Positions 8,037 to 16,096 of a stretch of 31,022 bases of DNA are shown here, in pieces. The notes under the pieces are model-generated. The model worked only from the letters and a program-made list of their open reading frames with translations. It had not been told where the DNA came from and searched no databases. Each line of letters begins with the position of its first letter. Within the stretch, counting starts at the first letter, position 1. Made by a program: the position numbers and the translations under genes. The stretch lies in IMG/VR virus record IMGVR_UViG_3300042914_002803, positions 1 to 31,022 of that record. One strand, 5' to 3'. This DNA comes from a virus.

Positions 8037-8503
8037 TGGCGACGGGCTTCCAGCGGGTCGAAGCTCTCGACCGCCTCCGGGCAGTCATCGACGACGTGAA
8101 CTCCGATCGCGACGTGACCGTGCTGGTCGGCCCACCACGCGATCCTCAGCAGGAGAAGCTCGTCGTGATCGGCGACGTCAGCGGCCAGCTGCAGGTGCCG
8201 CACCTGACGGCGGGTCGAAAGCACTACGACGACGAGTTCTCCGTCGAGGTGCTGTGCATCGCCTGGGACGCCGGCGCACCCGACTTCGCCGTCGCAGACG
8301 AGCGCTGTCAGCAGCTCGCCGAGCTGGTCCGTGACGCCGTCGCCGACCGGCCGAGGCTGGAGGCGCGTGTCGGCGCTGACGGACTGGACGGGGTCGTTCA
8401 CGCAGTCGTCGGTCGGGTCGACGGCCCGAACCGCTGGTGGAACCCCGAGGGTGTCGGGTCCGCCATGCGCGTGAATGTCGACATCCTGGTCCGCATCACC
8501 TGA
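8036..8503 (+). CDS. tail terminator-like protein
   Basis: A 155-residue protein with alternating strands and helices: RDVTVLVGPPRDPQQEKLVVIGDVSG, then FSVEVLCIAWDAG, then a helix CQQLAELVRDAVADRP, then strands ending VNVDILVRIT. That order resembles the tail terminator/tail completion fold that caps the tail tube and joins it to the connector. It begins at ATG 8036, which shares one base with the previous stop (GTG 8033 is an alternative). Position between connector and tail tube agrees. The assignment is by fold-like pattern and synteny only. Confidence 0.65.
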   Translation: MATGFQRVEALDRLRAVIDDVNSDRDVTVLVGPPRDPQQEKLVVIGDVSGQLQVPHLTAGRKHYDDEFSVEVLCIAWDAGAPDFAVADERCQQLAELVRDAVADRPRLEARVGADGLDGVVHAVVGRVDGPNRWWNPEGVGSAMRVNVDILVRIT

Positions 8504-8511
8504 GGAGTGAC

Positions 8512-8694
8512 GTGAAGAAGCTCACCTACATCGGCCCGCATGACGCAGTCGAGATCGAGGTCGCACCCCGCAAGTGGGTCGAAGTGAAGCAGGGCGCCGC
8601 CGTCGAGGTCGGCGACCAGCTCGCTGGAGGGCTGCTCGAACAGCCCGACAACTGGAAGGCCGCCACCAAGACCACCAAGTCCCAGGAGGACTGA
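8512..8694 (+). CDS. small protein before the tail tube gene, unknown function
   Basis: A 60-residue protein begins (V/M)KKLTYIGPHDAVEIEVAPRKWVEV and continues with VGDQLAGGLLEQPDNWK. It looks like a small beta-barrel domain with a polar tail (KAATKTTKSQED). GTG 8512 follows GAGGAG at 8502-8507. Short proteins of this pattern commonly sit between tail terminator and tail tube genes in actinophages, where they are of unknown function. The stop is two bases before the next ATG, so translation is likely coupled. Confidence 0.7.
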   Translation: MKKLTYIGPHDAVEIEVAPRKWVEVKQGAAVEVGDQLAGGLLEQPDNWKAATKTTKSQED

Positions 8695-8696
8695 CG

Positions 8697-9680
8697 ATGC
8701 CCATCGAGTCGCAGCTCGGCACCAAGGACGAGACCACCTACGGCACCGCCGTCACGGTCGACCGGTTCGTGCCGTTCATGTCCGAGAACATCCAGCCCGA
8801 GACGTTCCGCACCCGCACCCCGGCCCTGCGCGCCAACAAGCGGACGCACCGCACCGACGAGTACGTGCCCGGCATCCTCGGCTACGCCGGGTCGATCGAG
8901 GTTCCAGTCCAGTCGAAGGGCTTCGGCATCTGGCTCAAGCGCGCGCTCGGTGCGGTCACCACGACCGGTCCGACCGGCGGCGCGTACGCGCACGTCGGGA
9001 CGATCGACCCCGACGAGTGCCCGCAGAGCTTCACGATGCAGGTCAACCGGCCGTTCGCCCCGTGCGCCGGCACCGACCAGGCGTTCACGTGGGAGGGCTG
9101 CCAGGTGAACAGCTGGGAGCTGTCCTGCTCCGTCGACGAGGTGCTGAAGTTCAGCGCTGAAGTCGTCGCCGAGGACGGCACCACCGGCACGGCGCTCGCG
9201 TCGGCTTCGTACCCGACGTCCGTCGAGCCCTTGAGCTGGGCCGGTGCGTCGATCACGGTGGAGGGCACCAGCGTGCCGATCTCGTCGTTCACGCTGTCGT
9301 GCAACAACAACCTCCAGACCGACCGCCACCACCTGAGGGCCAACACTCGCCGCTCGAAGGCGCCCCGATCGGACTTCCCGGAGATCACCGTCAGCTTCGA
9401 CGCTGACTTCGACAGCCTGACGCAGTACAACCGCTTCGTCGCCGAGACCGCTGCGAACAGCCGGGCGACCGTGGTGTTCACCTGCAACGCTCCGACGGCG
9501 ATCACGACCGGCACGTTCCCCGGCGTCGTCATCACGCTGGAGGAGGTCGACATCACGAACGCTGCCGTGAACGTCGGCGGCACCGAGATGCTGACCCAGT
9601 CGATCGAGGGCATGGTCCTCGACGACGGCTCCAACGAGCCGATCAGCTTCAGGTACACGTCGGCCGACACGACGCCCTGA
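8697..9680 (+). CDS. major tail (tube) protein
   Basis: A 327-residue protein that should polymerise into the tail tube. It begins MPIESQLGTKDETTYGTAVTVDRFVPF, a typical tail-tube opening of actinophages. Beta-rich repeats follow (GSIEVPVQSKGFGIWLK, FTWEGCQVNSWELSCSVDE, VPISSFTLSCNNN) with the late FPGVVITLEEVDITNAAVNVGGTEML segment. AGGAGGA at 8684-8690 is an excellent ribosome-binding site for ATG 8697, consistent with a highly expressed structural protein. Length and position, just before the tail chaperone region, fit the phage tail tube family. Confidence 0.87.
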   Translation: MPIESQLGTKDETTYGTAVTVDRFVPFMSENIQPETFRTRTPALRANKRTHRTDEYVPGILGYAGSIEVPVQSKGFGIWLKRALGAVTTTGPTGGAYAHVGTIDPDECPQSFTMQVNRPFAPCAGTDQAFTWEGCQVNSWELSCSVDEVLKFSAEVVAEDGTTGTALASASYPTSVEPLSWAGASITVEGTSVPISSFTLSCNNNLQTDRHHLRANTRRSKAPRSDFPEITVSFDADFDSLTQYNRFVAETAANSRATVVFTCNAPTAITTGTFPGVVITLEEVDITNAAVNVGGTEMLTQSIEGMVLDDGSNEPISFRYTSADTTP

Positions 9681-9683
9681 CCT

Positions 9684-10121
9684 GTGGGCACGGGCCACAT
9701 TGAGGTCCACGGCGAGAAGGAACTGCGTGCGGCGATGCGCCGCATGGGGGTCGAAGGCGCCGGCAAGGCCATTCGGGTCGCCCACAAGAACGTCGCGAAG
9801 CTCGTCGAGGGACGGTCACGAGGTCGGGGCACCGCCCAGCAGGTCAGGGCTGCACGCGCCCTGCTGGGCAAGGGCACGCAGAAAGAGGCCGTGCTGGCGA
9901 TCCGCAACCTGGGCTCGGTGCCGTTCGGCATCGGGGCGTTCATGGGTGCGCAGCGCTACAAGCAGTTCCCCGACTGGGTCGGCAACGACTGGGACCTTGA
10001 GTCCGGCACGGGTCCGTACGTGATCGCCGAGGTCATCGCGTCCGGCAGGCAGGACATCATCGAGGCGTTCATCGACGAGATGCGCACGGCTGCCGAATCT
10101 CTCGGTCTCGACTGGGACTGA
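9684..10121 (+). CDS. HK97 gp10-like tail completion protein (tentative)
   Basis: A 145-residue basic protein. The N-terminal VHGEKELRAAMRRMGVEGAGKAIRVAHKNVAKLVEGRSRG resembles the helical opening of HK97 gp10-like proteins, which help join head and tail. The unusual central part (VPFGIGAFMGAQRYKQFPDWVGNDWDL) and C-terminal helix (DIIEAFIDEMRTAAESLGL) are compatible but not diagnostic. In the usual order this gene precedes the terminator, whereas here it follows the tail tube. GTG 9684 has no clear ribosome-binding site but sits three bases after the tail tube stop. A different tail-assembly role is possible. Confidence 0.5.
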   Translation: MGTGHIEVHGEKELRAAMRRMGVEGAGKAIRVAHKNVAKLVEGRSRGRGTAQQVRAARALLGKGTQKEAVLAIRNLGSVPFGIGAFMGAQRYKQFPDWVGNDWDLESGTGPYVIAEVIASGRQDIIEAFIDEMRTAAESLGLDWD

Positions 10122-10124
10122 ACG

Positions 10125-10143
10125 CGACCCGTCCCACGGGTCG
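10125..10143 (+). terminator. hairpin upstream of tail chaperone gene
   Basis: A perfect 8-bp stem (CGACCCGT at 10125-10132, ACGGGTCG at 10136-10143) has a 3-base loop. It lies five bases before the start-associated motif at 10148-10161. There is no U-run. It could be a weak terminator or an RNA element affecting translation of the tail chaperone. Confidence 0.45.
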
Positions 10144-10147
10144 ACAC

Positions 10148-10161
10148 CACAGAAGGGACAA
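10148..10161 (+). promoter_or_regulatory. start-associated motif CACAGAAGGGACAA, copy 2
   Basis: CACAGAAGGGACAA lies three bases before ATG 10165. It differs from copy 1 (5355-5368) by one base and likewise follows a hairpin. Confidence 0.55.
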
Positions 10162-10164
10162 CCG

Positions 10165-10521
10165 ATGCCACCACGCGAGTACAAGGCGAAGAACGCCGCC
10201 GACGTGTCGATGACGTTCATGGTCGACGGGGTGCGATACCCGTTCAACCTGGCGGACATCTCGGCGAACATGGAGCTGGAGCTGTACAACCAGTCGGGCG
10301 GCCTGCGCCTCCTCAAGGTCATCAACGAGGTGACCGAAGCGCCGGCCGGGTTCCACATCGCTGCACTCGTCTTCCTGTCGCGTCGATCGCAGGGCGATCA
10401 GGTCACGTTCGACGAGGTCGCCGACCACATGGGTCTGGCGTCCGAGATCGAGGTCATCGTCGACGACGACGAGGACCTCGAGGTCGAGGTTGACCGCCCG
10501 GAAGCCATCGCCGCCGGCTGA
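10165..10521 (+). CDS. tail assembly chaperone, short (G) product
   Basis: A 118-residue protein that would bind the tape measure protein during tail assembly. The body MTFMVDGVRYPFNLADISANMELELYNQSGG, a helical GGLRLLKVINEVTEAP stretch and the acidic tail (VDDDEDLEVEVD) are typical of actinophage G proteins. The gene sits between tail tube and tape measure. A minority of ribosomes are expected to shift -1 near its end to make the longer GT product (see 10165-10670). The start is fixed by the motif at 10148-10161. Confidence 0.85.
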   Translation: MPPREYKAKNAADVSMTFMVDGVRYPFNLADISANMELELYNQSGGLRLLKVINEVTEAPAGFHIAALVFLSRRSQGDQVTFDEVADHMGLASEIEVIVDDDEDLEVEVDRPEAIAAG

Positions 10522-10670
10522 GGCGGCACCTGCCTGAACTCGCCCACTGGTTCGGTCTGCGCCCCTGCGACGTCGACGACCTGACCTACGGCGAGCTCAA
10601 CGAGTTCCTGTCACGTCTGTCGAAGACCCCGCCGGTCGGGGCGACCTTCATGGTGTCGCCCAAGGAGTGA
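10165..10670 (+). CDS. tail assembly chaperone, long (GT) product by -1 frameshift
   Basis: After the G stop at 10519-10521 the -1 frame stays open to 10668-10670. It encodes a characteristic T-like tail: RRRLRRHLPELAHWFGLRP, then DVDDLTYGELNEFLSRLSK. That frame is closed upstream by TGA at 10491-10493, so the slip must fall between there and the G stop. The best heptamer is CCCGGAA at 10497-10503, with CCG and GAA as zero-frame codons. Slippage there would give join(10165..10503, 10503..10670), 168 residues. The T part has no start codon or ribosome-binding site of its own. Conserved frameshifting at this site is established for long-tailed phages; the exact heptamer here is inferred. Confidence 0.78.
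10497..10503 (+). other. candidate -1 slippery heptamer CCCGGAA
   Basis: It sits in the only window (10494-10521) where a -1 shift can join the G and T frames. The P-site codon CCG re-pairs as CCC, which is good. The A-site GAA to GGA re-pairing is imperfect, so efficiency may be modest or P-site driven. Confidence 0.5.
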
Positions 10671-10676
10671 GCCTGC

Positions 10677-12878
10677 ATGGCACGCAACGAGGTTCGGGTC
10701 ACCATCACCGGCGACGCGCAGGGGTTGCGCAGCGCACTCGGCCAGGCCGAAGGCCAGCTGGGCGGTTTCTCGTCGAGGATGGAGGCGATCGGCGGCAAGC
10801 TGCGCGACGTCGGCCAGACGATGACGCTCGGCCTGACACTGCCGATCGTCGGGGCCTTGGGACTCGGCGTGAAGTGGGCGGGCGAACTCGAAGACGCGCA
10901 GGCCATGAGCCAGCAGGTCTTCGGGTCGATGTCCGGGCAGATGGACGCGTGGGCGTCGAACTCGGCGCAGGCGTTCGGCCTGTCGAGCGGCGACGCCATC
11001 GAGTGGGCGAACCAGATGGGCATCCGTCTCCGTCAGATCGGCGGAATGTCCGAGGAGACGGCCGCGACCACGTCTCAGAATCTGGTGCAGCTCGCCGGCG
11101 ACTTCGCGTCGGCGTTCGGCGGCTCGGTCGACGAGGCAGCCCAGGCGCTCGGCTCGGCCCTCACGGGCGAGTTCGAGCCGTTGAAGCGCTACGGCGTCGT
11201 CATCAACGACGCAGCCCTCAAACAGAAACTGTTCGAGATGACGGGCAAGGAGGCGACCGGCACGCTGACCGCTCAGGAGAAGCAGCTGGCGACCCTGGCG
11301 CTCATCACCGAGCAGGCGTCGATCGTCCAGGGCGACTACGGCCGCAACGCCGAGGGTGCCACGAACAGCCAGCGGACGATGATCGCAGCGCTGAAGGACG
11401 CCGGGACGACCCTCGGCACCGTCCTGCTGCCGTTCGTCACGAAGGCCGCTCAGTTCATCTCCGACCTGGCGTCACGGTTCCAAGGTCTGGACCCGACGAT
11501 CCAGAAGGTGATCGTGATCGCCGGCGTCGTCGTCGCAGCCCTCGGCCCGGTCATCTACGTCGCCGGCCTGCTCGCCACCGCGATCGGCTTCATCGCGTCA
11601 CCCGTCGGCCTCGTCGTCGCCGCGATCGCCGCGCTCGTCGCAGCGTTCGTCTACTTCTACAAGACGAACGAAGGGTTCCGAGAGTGGGTCAACGGCGTCG
11701 TGTCAGCCGTGCGCGATCGGCTGGTTCAAGCGTTCAACTACTTCAAGGACGAGATTCTTCCGCAGCTCATCGCTGCGTTCCAGAACTTCCGTGACAACGT
11801 GCTGCCGCGCATCGTCGAGGGATTCCAGTGGCTGTTCGAGCGGGCCCAGCCGGTGTTCCAAGCGATCGGCGAGTTCATCCAGGCGTACCTGATCGCGTGG
11901 GTCGCGGCCTTCCAAGGCTTCGTCGACACGGTCCGTGGCCTGTGGGAGTTCCTGTGGCCGGTCATTCAGGCGGTCGTCGCCAACGTGTGGCCGGGCATCC
12001 AGACGATCATCGAGTCGGCGCTCACGTTCATCCGCGGAATCATCGAGACGTTCACGGCGCTCCTGTCTGGCAACTGGTCCGGCGTCTGGGAGGGCATCAA
12101 GACCATCACGTCTGGCGTCCTCAACTCGATCGTCGGCATCTTCCAAGTCGCCGCCGGGATTCTGATCTCGGCCGTGCAGGGGCTCATGGCGATGCTCGGC
12201 CCCATCTTCTCGGGCGGCCTCAACTTCCTCCGGTCGGCAGCGAGTTCGGTGTGGGGCGGAATCACCGGCATCATCGACGGTGCTGCCAGTCTGATCCGCT
12301 CAACGGTGTCGGGCATCGGGTCATTCTTCTCAAGCGTCTGGAGCGGACCTCTGGGCGACATGCTCCGAGGGGTGCGGGACGGGTTCAACTCGGTCGTCGA
12401 CTTCATCGGCGGCATCCCCGGATCAATCACCCGAGCAATCGGCAACCTCGGGAGTCTGCTGTACAACGCCGGTAAGGCGGTGATGACCGGACTGCTCAAC
12501 GGGATCAAGGAAAGCGCCCAAGGCGTCTACGACTTCGTGTCGGGCATCGCCGGACGTATCGCCAGCCTGAAGGGTCCGCTGGACTACGACCGCAGGCTCC
12601 TGATCCCTGCGGGTCACGCCATCATGGACGGCCTCGGCGAAGGTCTGGCCGACGGGTTCGTCAACGTCTCCAAGCTGGTCGACACGATGGCCCCGTCGAT
12701 CTCAGCGACGGTCAACCAGCCGGTGCCCAGCCCGCAGGCCGTCATGGCCGGTGCCGGCGGACCGTCGATCAACGTGACGGTCAACGCCGGCGTGGGCGAC
12801 CCAGCTGAGATCGGCCGCCAGGTCGTCGACGTTCTCAAAGCGTACGAGCAGCGCAACGGCACCTACTGGAGAAACTGA
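10677..12878 (+). CDS. tape measure protein
   Basis: The longest gene (733 residues) encodes the protein that sets tail length and probably enters the cell envelope during infection. The N-terminus VRVTITGDAQGLRSALGQAEGQLGGFSSRMEAIGGKL is typical. Helical repeats and a hydrophobic block near residues 280-330 (VIVIAGVVVAALGPVIYVAGLL, then VGLVVAAIAALVAAFVYFYK) follow. Several Trp-rich amphipathic repeats come after (FRDNVLPRIVEGFQWLFERAQPVF, LWEFLWPVIQAVVANVWPGIQ). ATG 10677 has AAGGAG at 10662-10667. By the usual rule of about 0.15 nm per residue, the tail would be roughly 110 nm. The stop overlaps the next ATG by one base. Confidence 0.93.
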   Translation: MARNEVRVTITGDAQGLRSALGQAEGQLGGFSSRMEAIGGKLRDVGQTMTLGLTLPIVGALGLGVKWAGELEDAQAMSQQVFGSMSGQMDAWASNSAQAFGLSSGDAIEWANQMGIRLRQIGGMSEETAATTSQNLVQLAGDFASAFGGSVDEAAQALGSALTGEFEPLKRYGVVINDAALKQKLFEMTGKEATGTLTAQEKQLATLALITEQASIVQGDYGRNAEGATNSQRTMIAALKDAGTTLGTVLLPFVTKAAQFISDLASRFQGLDPTIQKVIVIAGVVVAALGPVIYVAGLLATAIGFIASPVGLVVAAIAALVAAFVYFYKTNEGFREWVNGVVSAVRDRLVQAFNYFKDEILPQLIAAFQNFRDNVLPRIVEGFQWLFERAQPVFQAIGEFIQAYLIAWVAAFQGFVDTVRGLWEFLWPVIQAVVANVWPGIQTIIESALTFIRGIIETFTALLSGNWSGVWEGIKTITSGVLNSIVGIFQVAAGILISAVQGLMAMLGPIFSGGLNFLRSAASSVWGGITGIIDGAASLIRSTVSGIGSFFSSVWSGPLGDMLRGVRDGFNSVVDFIGGIPGSITRAIGNLGSLLYNAGKAVMTGLLNGIKESAQGVYDFVSGIAGRIASLKGPLDYDRRLLIPAGHAIMDGLGEGLADGFVNVSKLVDTMAPSISATVNQPVPSPQAVMAGAGGPSINVTVNAGVGDPAEIGRQVVDVLKAYEQRNGTYWRN

Positions 12879-13552
12879 TGAGCTACTCGTCGAACTGGAC
12901 GAACCGGACGTCGATCTTCGACAACGGCGACACGATCGAGGGCGACCACGTCAAGGCGCTGTACGACGAACTCGGCGAAGACCCGGGGTCAATCTTTGAG
13001 GGTATCGGGCTTCCGTACCGTTCCGGCTCGTTCGTCCCGCTCAATCAGGGAATGGTCTCCGCCAATACGTTCACGTTCGATGCTCTGTCGCTCTGGCCGT
13101 TCCTCCTGTCCCGGTCCGTGATGTTCGACCGGATCGGCGTCTACGTCACCGTCATAGGGTCCGCTTTGACGGTGACCCGCCTCGGTATCTACCGCTCAAC
13201 TGCGAACGGGACTCCATCTACGCTTGTCTCCGGCTCGGAGGTCACTCAGAGCGGGACGGTGCTCTCGGCGTCGACCGACACCGGAAACGTGATCTCCGTT
13301 GCGTTGACTCCGGGCCGCTACTACGCGGCGGCGGTGGTGCAGGGATCGGGAACGTCGCCGACTCTGCAACGTGCATCGACACCACTAGAAGCCCTTACGG
13401 CTGTCTCAAGTACGAACTACGCGGTGGCGCACAACACGAACATTTCGTGTCTGTTCCTGGCAGGGGTCAGCGGGGCGCTTCCGGCGGACTTGACTTCGTC
13501 GTCCGTCGCTCACGGATCTTCCGCCCCCTCCATCGTCGCTCGGATGGTGTGA
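12878..13552 (+). CDS. tail-tip protein with anchor and beta-sandwich domains, likely receptor-related
   Basis: A 224-residue protein begins MSYSSNWTNRTSIFDNGDTIEGDHVKALYDEL. The GDxIEaxHVxxLyDEL part resembles N-terminal anchor segments of phage tip and fibre proteins. The rest is beta-rich (VMFDRIGVYVTVIGSALTVTRLGIYRSTANG, YYAAAVVQGSG), like a small jelly-roll. Codon use is noticeably less GC-rich than in neighbours (codons such as AAT, CTT, GGT, CTA), suggesting recent exchange. Its place between tape measure and the next tail protein, where a distal tail protein usually stands, is unusual. It may be a swapped-in receptor-binding module. Confidence 0.6.
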   Translation: MSYSSNWTNRTSIFDNGDTIEGDHVKALYDELGEDPGSIFEGIGLPYRSGSFVPLNQGMVSANTFTFDALSLWPFLLSRSVMFDRIGVYVTVIGSALTVTRLGIYRSTANGTPSTLVSGSEVTQSGTVLSASTDTGNVISVALTPGRYYAAAVVQGSGTSPTLQRASTPLEALTAVSSTNYAVAHNTNISCLFLAGVSGALPADLTSSSVAHGSSAPSIVARMV

Positions 13553-13555
13553 CCT

Positions 13556-15130
13556 GTGAGTGTCTACGGGACGGCCGTCTACGGAGCCGACACCTACGGC
13601 GTTCCATCCGGCGTGTGGCCGTTCCTGCAGGTCTGGATCGGGACAACACGCGAGTCCGAGTCGCTGGTCCTCGACGACCCCGACCGTGGCGTCCTGGATG
13701 ACGCCACACTGGGCGACAACCTCGGGTTCGTCTGGGACAACGTCACCGACGACGTCGTGGATCAGGGCGTGTCGATCAACCGGGGGTCGACACGGTCGCA
13801 GGGTCCGTACTTCAGGTTCGAGGCCGGAGCGGCGTCGTTCCAGCTGGTGAACCAGGGCGGCAAGTACGACCCGACCAACTCGTCCTCCATCTACACGGTC
13901 GCCGGCCAGACGCAGCTGCGGCCGAGCCTGCCTATCAAGATCGAGGCGACCTACCAGGGCGAGGTCTACCCGATGTTCATCGGGTACGTGTCGAAGTGGG
14001 ACGTGACCTACCCGTCGGTCGGTGCGTCGGTCTCGACGGTCGACGTGGTCTGCACCGATGTCGTCGGCGTGCTGTCGGCAGCGGACAAGGCCGAGTCGCC
14101 GCAGCAGGGAGCAGGCGACACGGTCGCCGCTCGCATCGATCGGGTGCTGGACAACGTCGGCTGGCCGGCTGACGGTCGCCAGTTCGAGTCGTCGACGACC
14201 GAGTCGCTGCAGGCGACGACGATGTCGCAGAGCGCGTGGACCGACATCCTCCTGGCTGTCGACAGCTTCAACGGCTACGTGTTCGCCGACCGAACCGGCA
14301 CGCTCGTCTACCGCACGAAGTCGTCGTTCCCACGTCGGCCGTCGGTGAGGTTTGGCGAGAACGGAATCTCCATCGACGACCTGCGGGTCACGTCCGATGT
14401 CGAACAGGTCTACAACAGCGTCAAGCTCGGCCGGGTCGGGGCAACTGTCGTCGCGGTCGAGGACAGCAACAGCCGTGCGCTGTACGGCCTGCGCGGCTAC
14501 AACCGGTCCGACCTGCTGTGCGCGACCGACGACCAGGTGTCGCAGTCTCTCGACTACGTGCTGTCACAGTTCGCCGACCTGCAGCTCCGGGTCGAGGCCG
14601 TCCGAGTGTCGGCGACCGATGCCGACTCGGCGTCCACGTGGCAGGCGCTGCTGGGCATCGAGGTGCTGACCAGGATGGCGACGACGGTCGTGACGCCCGA
14701 CGCTCGCGAGATCGAGATCGAGGGGCTGCTGCGTGGGCTGTCGCTGACAGTCACCCGGTTCGGATGGTCGTGGGTGCTGTCGACGACGCAGGCCCCGGAC
14801 CGGGGCGGCGAGTTCACGCTGGACTCTGAGACCGACGGAGTCCTCGCTCCATTCACCGGCTTCCAGGTGCAGGTGTTGAGCGGTTGGTATCAGTGGCTGG
14901 CAACCAGCACAGGGCTCGCACCGGGTGCCAGCACGCTGACGTTCAACAATCTGTCGTCAGGAAGCTCAGTCGGAACACTGCGTGAGTACCTAGCCATCAC
15001 GCTCGGCTGGAGCATTCAGGAAGCGATCCGCTTCGACTCTGAGTTGTGCGAGGTCTACTCCGCGGAGTTCGACCGCCTGATTTCGTCCGTCGTCAACTCA
15101 CTCGACTACCCCGAACTCGCTGCGTTCTGA
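13556..15130 (+). CDS. minor tail protein (baseplate/tail-tip hub-like)
   Basis: A 524-residue protein begins with Tyr-Gly repeats (SVYGTAVYGADTYGVPSG). It contains a beta-rich segment (FRFEAGAASFQLVNQGGKYDPTNSSS) and LRPSLPIKIEATYQGEVYPMFIGYVSKWDV, commonly seen in minor tail proteins near the tail tip. A helical/beta domain follows (AARIDRVLDNVGWPADGRQFES, WTDILLAVDSFNGYVFADRTGTLVYR). The C-terminal 90 residues (GWYQWLATSTGLAPGASTLTFNN onward) use a lower-GC codon set than the rest. GTG 13556 follows the upstream stop by three bases. A distal-tail/hub function is inferred from place and domain style. Confidence 0.75.
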   Translation: MSVYGTAVYGADTYGVPSGVWPFLQVWIGTTRESESLVLDDPDRGVLDDATLGDNLGFVWDNVTDDVVDQGVSINRGSTRSQGPYFRFEAGAASFQLVNQGGKYDPTNSSSIYTVAGQTQLRPSLPIKIEATYQGEVYPMFIGYVSKWDVTYPSVGASVSTVDVVCTDVVGVLSAADKAESPQQGAGDTVAARIDRVLDNVGWPADGRQFESSTTESLQATTMSQSAWTDILLAVDSFNGYVFADRTGTLVYRTKSSFPRRPSVRFGENGISIDDLRVTSDVEQVYNSVKLGRVGATVVAVEDSNSRALYGLRGYNRSDLLCATDDQVSQSLDYVLSQFADLQLRVEAVRVSATDADSASTWQALLGIEVLTRMATTVVTPDAREIEIEGLLRGLSLTVTRFGWSWVLSTTQAPDRGGEFTLDSETDGVLAPFTGFQVQVLSGWYQWLATSTGLAPGASTLTFNNLSSGSSVGTLREYLAITLGWSIQEAIRFDSELCEVYSAEFDRLISSVVNSLDYPELAAF

Positions 15131-15141
15131 GAAGGGACACA
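15128..15141 (+). promoter_or_regulatory. start-associated motif TGAGAAGGGACACA, copy 3
   Basis: GAGAAGGGACACA precedes GTG 15144 and overlaps the previous stop codon. It shares GAAGGGAC with the other copies but has no hairpin before it. Confidence 0.45.
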
Positions 15142-15143
15142 CT

Positions 15144-15755
15144 GTGGCCGCACGATTCAAGACGTTCACCGCCGGGTCGGTGCTGACCGCCAGCGAGGTC
15201 AACACGTACCTCGCCAAGCAGGCCGTCATCAACTGCGACAGCTCGTCGGACTACCCGTCGGCACCGGTCGTCGGGATGACGGTCTACGACCTGGCCGACG
15301 ACGCCCTGTACATCTACGCCGGCGCGACGTCCGGGTGGAAGCCGCCGTGGAACTTGCCGTGGGGTCAGGTCGGATCGGCCACCACTTCAACGGCGACGAC
15401 GTCGATCTCGTCAAGCTACTCCGACCTCACGGGCCTGTCGGTGACGTGGACGGCGGTCGCGAACCGCCGCTACAAGGTCACCGGCTACAGCGACCTGTCG
15501 TCGACGTCAGCGTCGATCGCCCGCCTCGCCATCACCGACGGTTCGGCGAACGTGAAGGCTCAGGCGCAACAGGCGCTGGCGGCGAACGACGTCGCTGCGC
15601 AGACCGTGTTCGAGCTGTTCACCGGGACGGCCGGTTCGACGACCCGCAAGCTGCGAGGGCTCGTCACGGCCGGCACCGGGGCCACCCAGTCGAACGTGTA
15701 CGGACCGCACCTGATCCTCGTCGAGGACATCGGACCGGCAGGGGCTCCGTCGTGA
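15144..15755 (+). CDS. minor tail protein with common actinophage N-terminal anchor
   Basis: A 203-residue protein begins MAARFKTFTAGSVLTASEVNTYL. The tFtaGsvLtAseVNtyL pattern is widespread at the N-termini of tail and fibre proteins in actinophages. The next part, CDSSSDYPSAPVVGMTVYDLADDALYIYAG, resembles a beta-hairpin 'phage structural' motif. The C-terminal domain (TWTAVANRRYKVTGYSDL, ARLAITDGSANVKAQ, LRGLVTAGTGA, LILVEDIGP) looks like a beta-sandwich that could bind a ligand or cap a trimer. It is likely part of the tail tip; which receptor, if any, it contacts cannot be told. Confidence 0.75.
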   Translation: MAARFKTFTAGSVLTASEVNTYLAKQAVINCDSSSDYPSAPVVGMTVYDLADDALYIYAGATSGWKPPWNLPWGQVGSATTSTATTSISSSYSDLTGLSVTWTAVANRRYKVTGYSDLSSTSASIARLAITDGSANVKAQAQQALAANDVAAQTVFELFTGTAGSTTRKLRGLVTAGTGATQSNVYGPHLILVEDIGPAGAPS

Positions 15756-16096
15756 ACCTGACGATCGACGACACCGGCGGTCGGGTCGACTGGACCGTCG
15801 CCCAGAACTGTGTGTGGCGCAGCGACTTCGTGTCGAGCGTTGACGGCGTGGTCGAGGACATCACGTCGGCGACGATCGTCGCGAAGGTCACGGCGTCGTC
15901 GACGTCGGCGACGTCGTTGAAGACGTTCACCGTGACGAAGACCGACGCGACAGCGGGTGCGTGGAAGATCGTCGTGGCCGACTCGGATGCCAACCTGGCG
16001 CCCGGCACGTACTGGTGGGCGATGGACATCGACACCGGTGACGGTGACGAGCCGGTCATGTCGGGTGAGTTCGTCGTGGAGGCGTGGGTCGCATGA
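15752..16096 (+). CDS. small tail-tip associated protein, BppU-like N-domain style
   Basis: A 114-residue beta-rich protein begins (V/M)NLTIDDTGGRVDWTVAQNCVWRSDF. It has an immunoglobulin-like alternation of strands (ITSATIVAKVTAS, TFTVTKTDATAGAWKIVVADSDANLAPGTYWWAMDI, SGEFVVEAW). This resembles small baseplate-attachment domains that precede fibre genes in siphoviruses. GTG 15752 overlaps the previous gene by four bases. The stop overlaps the next ATG in the same way, so these three genes are translated as a unit. Function is inferred from position and fold style. Confidence 0.6.
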   Translation: MNLTIDDTGGRVDWTVAQNCVWRSDFVSSVDGVVEDITSATIVAKVTASSTSATSLKTFTVTKTDATAGAWKIVVADSDANLAPGTYWWAMDIDTGDGDEPVMSGEFVVEAWVA

